A DNA stretch of 64,000 bases from Ptychodera flava. Its lineage: Eukaryota > Hemichordata > Enteropneusta > Ptychoderidae. Of the stretch, positions 59,601-64,000 are shown piece after piece. Both the position numbers and the translations under genes were made by a program. The number at the start of each line of letters is the position of its first letter. Position 1 is the stretch's first letter. The stretch lies in the NCBI RefSeq assembly GCF_041260155.1, contig NC_091940.1:24537870-24601869 (forward strand), written 5' to 3'. The notes beneath the pieces were generated by a model. It was given only the letters and a program-made list of their open reading frames with translations, made no database searches and was not told where the DNA came from.

Positions 59601-59975
59601 ATGTCATCGGCCTTGTGTATGAAATCACGTACATAATTGTTACAACTGTAGCCCCTTATATTGCCTATTGCCGCAATAATTTATTTCTGAATATTTGTTT
59701 GACTTCATGTTTAGGTGCACCTATATCCGGTTGTCATGAGTATTCCCAAAGCTACCCGATTCATGAGTATAGTTAAGAATGCAACAACAGGCGTATAATC
59801 ATGGTTTATAAAAATATCATTCAGAACAGTCAAACTTTCTTTAATGCGGTAAGAAGCGAGAAAAAAACAACAACAACGAAAACACCATATTGAGCTTTCT
59901 GACCGGGCAATTTGTTTAGATCTTCAAATACAACAACATATGCGCGGCGACTGCGATTAATTTAAAGACATCAAT

Positions 59976-60012
<37 letters not shown>

Positions 60013-61384
60013 AACAGACAAAGAAACACAGAGAGAGACAGAGTGAGCTCGTAGGTACAGCTAATTTCAATGTTATCAATCTGCACAAAACTGTGACTTT
60101 TCTGGTCTTCAACAGAACTGAAAGTGAGAGTGTATTTCTGTTTACTGAGAAGAAAATAAACCAATTCAAATCAGCATGGGGCTTCGTGTTGTTCATTTTA
60201 CAATTTATCATATTGTGTTAATGATACATAATTTTTGAAACGTCCGAAAATAAACTGGAAATATAAAGATATTGATTGAAAATATATACTTTACAAAGTA
60301 TTAACAGAAGAAAATGAGAATGATTTGCTCTACCTGGACTGAATATCCAATTGAGACAGTGATGTAGTAGATACAATTTTCATAGTTGTTATATAAGTTT
60401 GGATATCCGGGTGACGAGAACTGGCCGGAGTCGTTGACGAAACTTCCACCACAATCTCCAATGGCCCTGGGCTCTTCAAAAATATAATACAGAGGACATT
60501 TATAAGTGAAGTACACTTTACAATGATCATTAAAGATACCATCTTTTCTGTAAGACTGTCTCCTCAATTATGAAGGGGGTTGGTTGTCACCATTCAAGAT
60601 TAGGCGAAGTGAGAAAAACTAGATAAGTCTCTTTTCAGCTTTCACCGTGCTCATACAATGTCTTGTAAAGTCAAAAACTCAGCGATTGATTTTGCCGAAT
60701 TTTGAATGCACCGGTGCATTATTCTCTGCCAATCGTAACGTATCGTCTGGCATGTTTTATTCTTACCCTCCTCATCTTAACTACGAAACTACTTGACCTT
60801 GCGGTAATATGCGCCTCGAAAATGAAAGTTTTAAACTGTATCTCATGAAAACTTTTGAAAAGCGTTCTCTTTCATAATCAGAATAAAAAATACTTTAAAT
60901 TCAGCATGTAAAGTTCGGATTTACACAAACAAATTACTTAAAATTTTATATGTTTGAAATTCAAAATATCCTGTGTTAACTCTTTGGTGAATAATTATGT
61001 TTCGATTTTCAATATACCCTAAAACATACAAAAAGCAAAACTATGATAGACAAAACACCTTAACATGTGATTGAATCTACACGTAAAGCAGGTCAGTAGA
61101 GTATTGCAAAATTTTAGAGTCTGAATATCTATGCCTATGGCATAGTCAACCTGATAATACAGTTTACATTCAAGACCAATGTCAGGTTCCCCGTGCGATT
61201 TGAACTTCTTTGGGAATCACAGAGGTTCAGAAGTGACGAATCAGTTAATATTTCATGCCCTACCTATATCGTGGAGAGCAATGTCCATGTTCTTCTCATT
61301 AGCTTCAATCTCCGTTGTCTCGATGACCTGGCACACACACATGGTGAGTGCTGCGGCCAGTAGTTGTACTCTGTACCCTGTCAT
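47185..61384 (-). CDS. Type I membrane protein with two CUB domains and a proline-rich PPxY tail (six exons)
   Basis: Minus-strand exons 61384-61264, 60473-60334, 54815-54462, 50437-50188, 49013-48857, 47669-47185; every junction agrees in phase (1, 0, 0, 1, 2). The protein is about 501 residues: signal peptide (residues 1-20), CUB1 (GDCGGSF... to GFLATYTA), CUB2 (GDCGGSF... to GFFATYST), a short Gly/Ser stalk, one transmembrane helix (VIIVTALIFVVCCC), then about 200 cytosolic residues rich in Pro and Tyr, ending in PPPAYDAA. CUB domains bind proteins or glycans outside the cell; PPxY recruits WW domains. I do not recognise a named orthologue; the layout resembles small CUB receptors or neuropilin-like ectodomains without the other domains. 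The last exon has a one-base frame conflict near 47547. Introns 2 and 3 are 5.5 and 4 kb and full of repeats. Confidence 0.85.
47780..48600. repeat. Degenerate tandem repeats, family C copy 1
   Basis: Units of about 110-150 bases with tgaccaaaaatg, ccaaatatcaaag, cctagggacttgtat and aaagctgtc recur, including part of the CUB gene intron between exons 5 and 6. The same units occur at 61900-62520. Confidence 0.7.
48857..49013 (-). CDS. CUB gene exon 5: transmembrane helix
   Basis: VAVIAAGVPGTTVIIVTALIF followed by VVCCCK: a single membrane helix closed by three cysteines (possible palmitoylation) and a basic residue, then a Ser/Thr-rich start of the cytosolic tail. Phase 1 in, phase 2 out (AAC|gtacgt). 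Confidence 0.88.
50188..50437 (-). CDS. CUB gene exon 4: second half of CUB2
   Basis: LEFTMFETELCCDTVEIFDG ... VVHFHSDGSVTGRGFFATY completes CUB2. It has a Cys pair where one third-cysteine is usual and no clear fourth. A Gly/Ser stalk follows. Donor TCAG|gtgggt in phase 1. Confidence 0.93.
50803..51887. mobile_element. AGTCCCCA-ended foldback element with internal tandem repeats, copy B
   Basis: Starts with the same AGTCCCCACTTGTTA as the element at 16507-17481 and ends with a related module (gagatatcagcgtgg, gacgga-rich spacer, ccataagtcc, ggaactaataat). Its interior has different tandem units of about 120-130 bases (attcattaaatatgcaaat). It is in the CUB gene intron between exons 3 and 4. 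Short open frames in it are not genes. Confidence 0.75.
52285..54443. mobile_element. Nested inverted-repeat cluster of about 2.2 kb
   Basis: The outer arms (about 52285-52430 and 54270-54443) match inversely over some 150 bases including tttgcaccttcaaaaaag. Inside are a second pair (52431-52490 with 53393-53452) and a third pair (53455-53650 with 54040-54250). The word tggc(a)c-ttt-(t/g)cggcca or its inverse occurs seven times, at the module ends. It is probably several related foldback elements inserted into each other, in the CUB gene intron between exons 3 and 4. Confidence 0.75.
54462..54815 (-). CDS. CUB gene exon 3: second half of CUB1 and first half of CUB2
   Basis: 118 residues. LDFTLFHTE...VQFTSDGSITYQGFLATY completes CUB1; the usual third and fourth cysteines are absent there. 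Then GDCGGSFTRDSGFFASPSYP and DCYYYIAV open CUB2. Donor ACG|gtaagg, phase 0; a foldback cluster begins about 20 bases into the intron. Confidence 0.93.
56380..57010. repeat. Degenerate tandem repeat of about 90-150 bases
   Basis: About six units carrying agctaaac-tgag/actactttataaagt-tagaaacgataattag-atc. Unit length and sequence drift strongly from copy to copy. Confidence 0.65.
57300..58960. repeat. Four tandem copies of a unit of about 380 bases
   Basis: The marker tctatttcatattt-gacatgt followed by attgccttttgtaatatgtc appears near 57425, 57790, 58181 and 58560, with a truncated fifth start near 58938. Spacing is about 365-390 bases. Each unit also has ttgcatattacaatatgtcatcttaaag in its second half. 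Intronic satellite without coding potential. Confidence 0.85.
59980..60007. repeat. (GA)n microsatellite
   Basis: About 14 GA units, followed by further purine-rich sequence. Confidence 0.95.
60334..60473 (-). CDS. CUB gene exon 2: first half of CUB1
   Basis: Encodes AIGDCGGSFVNDSGQFSSP and NCIYYITV, with the first CUB disulfide pair (GDCGG and ENC). Ends in phase 0 at CAG|gtagag. Confidence 0.9.
60800..61150 (+). repeat. Dispersed repeat family E, copy 3
   Basis: Matches 12155-12495 in the same orientation (atgcgcctcgaaaatgaaag, gaaattcaaaat, cctgtgttaactct, gagtctgaatatct). It lies in the CUB gene intron between exons 1 and 2. Confidence 0.65.
61264..61384 (-). CDS. CUB gene exon 1: signal peptide
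   Basis: ATG at 61382-61384 opens MTGYRVQLLAAALTMCVC, a basic-then-hydrophobic signal peptide, then an acidic stretch to donor ATAG|gtaggg in phase 1. It is too short to stand out as an open frame, but the phase and the Glu codon it completes with exon 2 (HDI-E-PRAIGDCGG) support it. Confidence 0.8.
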
Positions 61385-61508
61385 TTGTTTTTAATGTTAG
61401 TATCCCTTATGCGTTCTCCACTGAAGTAGTTTCTCTCTTGTCTTGAATACGCTTGGCTGAACCCTTAATTTCTTCAAGTTTGTCTGGTACAGAAAAAACA
61501 GGAGGAAT

Positions 61509-61510
<2 letters not shown>

Positions 61511-61583
<73 letters not shown>
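61511..61583. repeat. (TA)n microsatellite, proximal
   Basis: About 36 TA units starting 127 bases upstream of the CUB gene ATG, hence in or near its promoter or 5' untranslated region. Confidence 0.97.
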
Positions 61584-61585
<2 letters not shown>

Positions 61586-61665
61586 CTATCTCGAACTATA
61601 CAGATGTCCTCGTGGGAAATTACTGTGCTTGGTGTTGAAGCAGAGCGTTATAAATATTAACACTC

Positions 61666-61759
61666 CAAGTACAAAGTAATGATATCTGTTACTCAAGTTT
61701 GTTACTGGTGATTGCAGAATGCATGAAACTTAAGTTAAGATATCATTACTCTGTACTTG
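61666..61759. repeat. Palindrome between the two (TA)n arrays
   Basis: caagtacaaagtaatgatat (61666-61685) is mirrored by atatcattactctgtacttg (61740-61759), and the inner gttactcaag/cttaag parts also pair partly. The arms are about 32 bases with a loop of about 30. Confidence 0.75.
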
Positions 61760-61789
61760 AAATATTTGGGTTATTTTATTGTGTTATTT

Positions 61790-61792
<3 letters not shown>

Positions 61793-61875
<83 letters not shown>

Positions 61876-61876
61876 A
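61793..61876. repeat. (TA)n(TG)n microsatellite, distal
   Basis: About 33 TA units running into nine TG units. The Tyr-Ile open frames here and at the proximal array are artefacts of the repeat. Confidence 0.97.
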
Positions 61877-61899
61877 TCTCAGACAAGAAGTTTTAGAGA

Positions 61900-62520
61900 A
61901 AGAGAATTGTTGACCAAAAACAGGCAAAAGTTGTCCAAAAATACAAAATTTTAGATTTCATCAATATTTCAATATATCATAAATAAGATAACACCGAGGA
62001 AAAAATGTAGATTCCATCATACTTTCGATCACATTTAGTTTATCTGTATGGACTTGCATACCAAGTATCAAAGCTATCAGGTGAGTACTTTTTGAGTAAA
62101 TAACATTTTATCTAAAATTGCCCCAAAAGTACAAAATTGAAAATTGCATCATAATTTGAATATATCACATTTTTATTCTCCCTATGAACCTGTTTACCAA
62201 ATATCAAAGCTGTCAGATAAGTGGTCTTGGTGAAATAAACGTTTGGCAAAAACTGACAAATATTGCCTTATAATACAAATTTACATATTTCTGCGTAATT
62301 TAAACAAATCGGAGGTCATCCCTAGGGACTTGTATCTCAAATATCAAAGCTGTCTTATCTACAGTTTTGAAGATGAGTTTTAAATATTTTTGACCAAAAA
62401 TGACAAAAATTGCATTATAATTTAAATATGCATATTTCACCACAATTTGAAGCAACCTTACTGAGGTCACCCCAGTGTCCACCAATTTATTCACACTAAA
62501 TGTCAAAGCCGAATGGGCGA
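61900..62520. repeat. Degenerate tandem repeats, family C copy 2
   Basis: Same unit vocabulary as 47780-48600: tgaccaaaaa, tttcaatatatca, ttgcataccaagtatcaaag, cctagggacttgtat. Upstream flank of the CUB gene. Confidence 0.7.
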
Positions 62521-62849
62521 TGTAAAATATTATCGGCTGACAATGTTAGTTTTTCGCGCCAAGATGCGATTCGACTCGACTGTCGTGACAGTATCATTTT
62601 GAAGTTGATGTGCATGCCCCACTGTGCTACCTGCACGATGTAACAAGCGGGATCTTTAGTTCTCGTTGACGCAAAGTTGCTTATACTGCGTGATTGCGCC
62701 ACAGAATAATATACTACACGCCAGAAACCGTGCTAGGTCAGAGAAAGAGATGTCCTGGTTTGAAAGAGCCGGGGACCGGACAGAAACCACAATGGGGTGT
62801 TTCGTGTCGCAGGAAATTTCTCCAGAAAAATATATCAACAATGCTTGCC

Positions 62850-63390
62850 GTCTTCGGATCAAGCTTTTGGAAATACCAGCTAGAGAGGCAGATAAAGAGA
62901 CGTTCGTATCGGTTGGCTGCCGCCTATCGCTCAAGCTCTGAAAAACGTGCGGAGTATGCTTACCTGTAAACCACAGTCACTTGTTGGCTGCAATTCCGCT
63001 CTGCGCCTACGCGGCCCATAGACGTCGGAGTTTGACGTGGATACACACGTCTATGGACTGCGTCTATAGGTGGAGAGTGGAATTGCAGCCAACAACAAGT
63101 GACTGTGCTGTACTTTAAGCCAACATGGCAACAGGAACATATTAAGTCATATTGTTTTCGGTACAGATCGAACATTGAGCAACCATCACTTCGTTCGTGT
63201 TAAAATGTAGTTTAAATAAGTGTACAAATATTACCTTGGGGCAACATCTTTTAGGATGGCATTCTGGTAGCACCTGGAAAACAGTCGTTTCCGCAAATTC
63301 AACGAGCAGTCAGGTTCTTGTATTATACGTTGACAACCGGACTAAGTAAGCATTCTGACCTCTGACCCTCTACATTACGTAATCATTTCA
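62850..63390. repeat. Dispersed repeat family F, copy 2 (carries an insertion)
   Basis: Direct copy of 40240-40680, interrupted by a hairpin at 62973-63108 that the first copy lacks. Confidence 0.8.
62973..63108. mobile_element. Small foldback inserted in repeat F
   Basis: Arms cagtcacttgttggctgc... and ...gcagccaacaacaagtgactg pair over about 30 bases with a small bulge; a second inner pair (ccatagacgt / acgtctatgg) lies in the loop. About 136 bases, non-coding. Confidence 0.75.
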
Positions 63391-64000
63391 CCAGCGGTCG
63401 ATATAAGTATTGACACACAAAGTAGGACAATAACAGACAAGAAATGGGCATTGTTGAAGACGTGAAGTGGTCGCTCAATCCCCTGACGGCTCGGCACAGG
63501 CAGCCCTCGACTTTGCTCTGCTTTCCGAAGATATCCGAACATACTACCTTCGGTAGTTTCCGGATTTTCGCCGATTTTAAGCGAAAGTATTGTCGTTTAG
63601 GGAGCCGTCATTATTTACGGCCTGGGGGTCGGAGGAATCTGAGGGGGGGTCACTCAAAAAATTGAAAGCTACAAGGGGGTCACTCAAAATGTGGAGAGAA
63701 AGATGGGGATAACTCAAAATTTCGGTGCAAAATTAATTGAAAGACGTCTCAGATTGCACCATTACACACATCAATTTCTAAAAATTTTCGATGCGAGAGG
63801 GGGGACACCTTTATTAAAGTGGCACTCCCACTTTGTAACATTTTTAAAGCACATTTTTTTAATGCCAACGGTCGATATTTGACGTGGCGACTGCGCGCGG
63901 ATCGCGAGATATCGATAAAAACATGTCTTCAAAAAAGTAAAAGTTTGAATTCCGGTGGCCCACCTAAATTCAGCTTCCGAACATCGAACGTTCGGCACTG
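63391..64000. other. Right edge, no gene recognised
   Basis: Short open frames only. A G-rich direct repeat (gggggtcactcaaaa, near 63640-63690) occurs twice, with a third looser copy (gggataactcaaaa). The stretch near 63830-63900 (cactttgtaacatttttaaag...) may be repeat-derived, but the window ends before a boundary is seen. Confidence 0.4.

Larger units (their letters stand above)
54816..60333 (-). other. 5.5-kb CUB gene intron
   Basis: No exon seen between exons 2 and 3 of the CUB gene. It is largely made of two tandem-repeat fields entered separately (56380-57010 and 57300-58960) and A+T-rich unique sequence, with a (GA)n array at 59980-60007. Confidence 0.6.

Noticed and set aside
61453..61954. 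Tyr-Ile repeat frames
   Set aside because: Translation of (TA)n microsatellites.

Overview
The window is nuclear DNA from an intron-rich animal. It is A+T-rich (my impression, not counted), genes occupy a small part of the span, splice sites follow GT/AG, and introns carry many miniature inverted-repeat elements, tandem repeats and microsatellites. The gene set (a FoxH-like forkhead factor, a complete HOIP/RNF31-type RBR ubiquitin ligase, a CUB-domain membrane protein) points to a marine invertebrate, most likely a non-vertebrate deuterostome such as a hemichordate or cephalochordate. That placement is inference; no species can be named from the sequence alone.

Layout. Positions 1-918 are 5' flank. 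A two-exon forkhead gene lies on the plus strand (919-1866 and 2499-2729). Facing it tail to tail on the minus strand is a very large RNF31 (HOIP) locus, whose coding exons I could chain from 38413 down to a stop at 7340. They encode, in order, the PUB domain, a B-box-like zinc finger, two NZF (RanBP2-type) fingers, a coiled coil, a long Gln/Tyr-rich exon, the UBA region, RING1-IBR-RING2 with the catalytic Cys, and the linear-ubiquitin-determining domain (LDD). Positions 38414-47184 are mostly repeats, plus two weak unassigned open stretches near 42.4-43.2 kb. From 61384 down to 47185, also on the minus strand, is a six-exon gene for a type I membrane protein with signal peptide, two CUB domains, one transmembrane helix and a proline-rich tail ending in a PPxY motif. 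Positions 61385-64000 hold its 5' flank, with two (TA)n arrays around a palindrome, and further repeats.

How the genes work together. HOIP is the catalytic subunit of LUBAC, which builds Met1-linked ubiquitin chains in NF-kB and immune signalling. FoxH proteins are Smad partners in Nodal/activin signalling. The CUB protein looks like a cell-surface receptor or adhesion protein whose PPxY tail could recruit WW-domain (for example NEDD4-family) proteins. Nothing suggests a shared operon or pathway; they are neighbours with separate control.

Points worth a second look: (1) the HOIP locus may be divided into two proteins, since one exon runs into an in-frame stop and the next begins with its own ATG just 52 bp from a 1.36-kb terminal-inverted-repeat element; (2) single-base reading-frame conflicts recur in both large genes, suggesting sequence errors or real decay; (3) a 203-bp, nearly perfect inverted repeat starts 6 bp beyond the stop codon of the CUB gene; (4) two copies of a foldback element that starts with AGTCCCCA and carries internal tandem repeats; (5) a nested inverted-repeat cluster beside a splice donor of the CUB gene.
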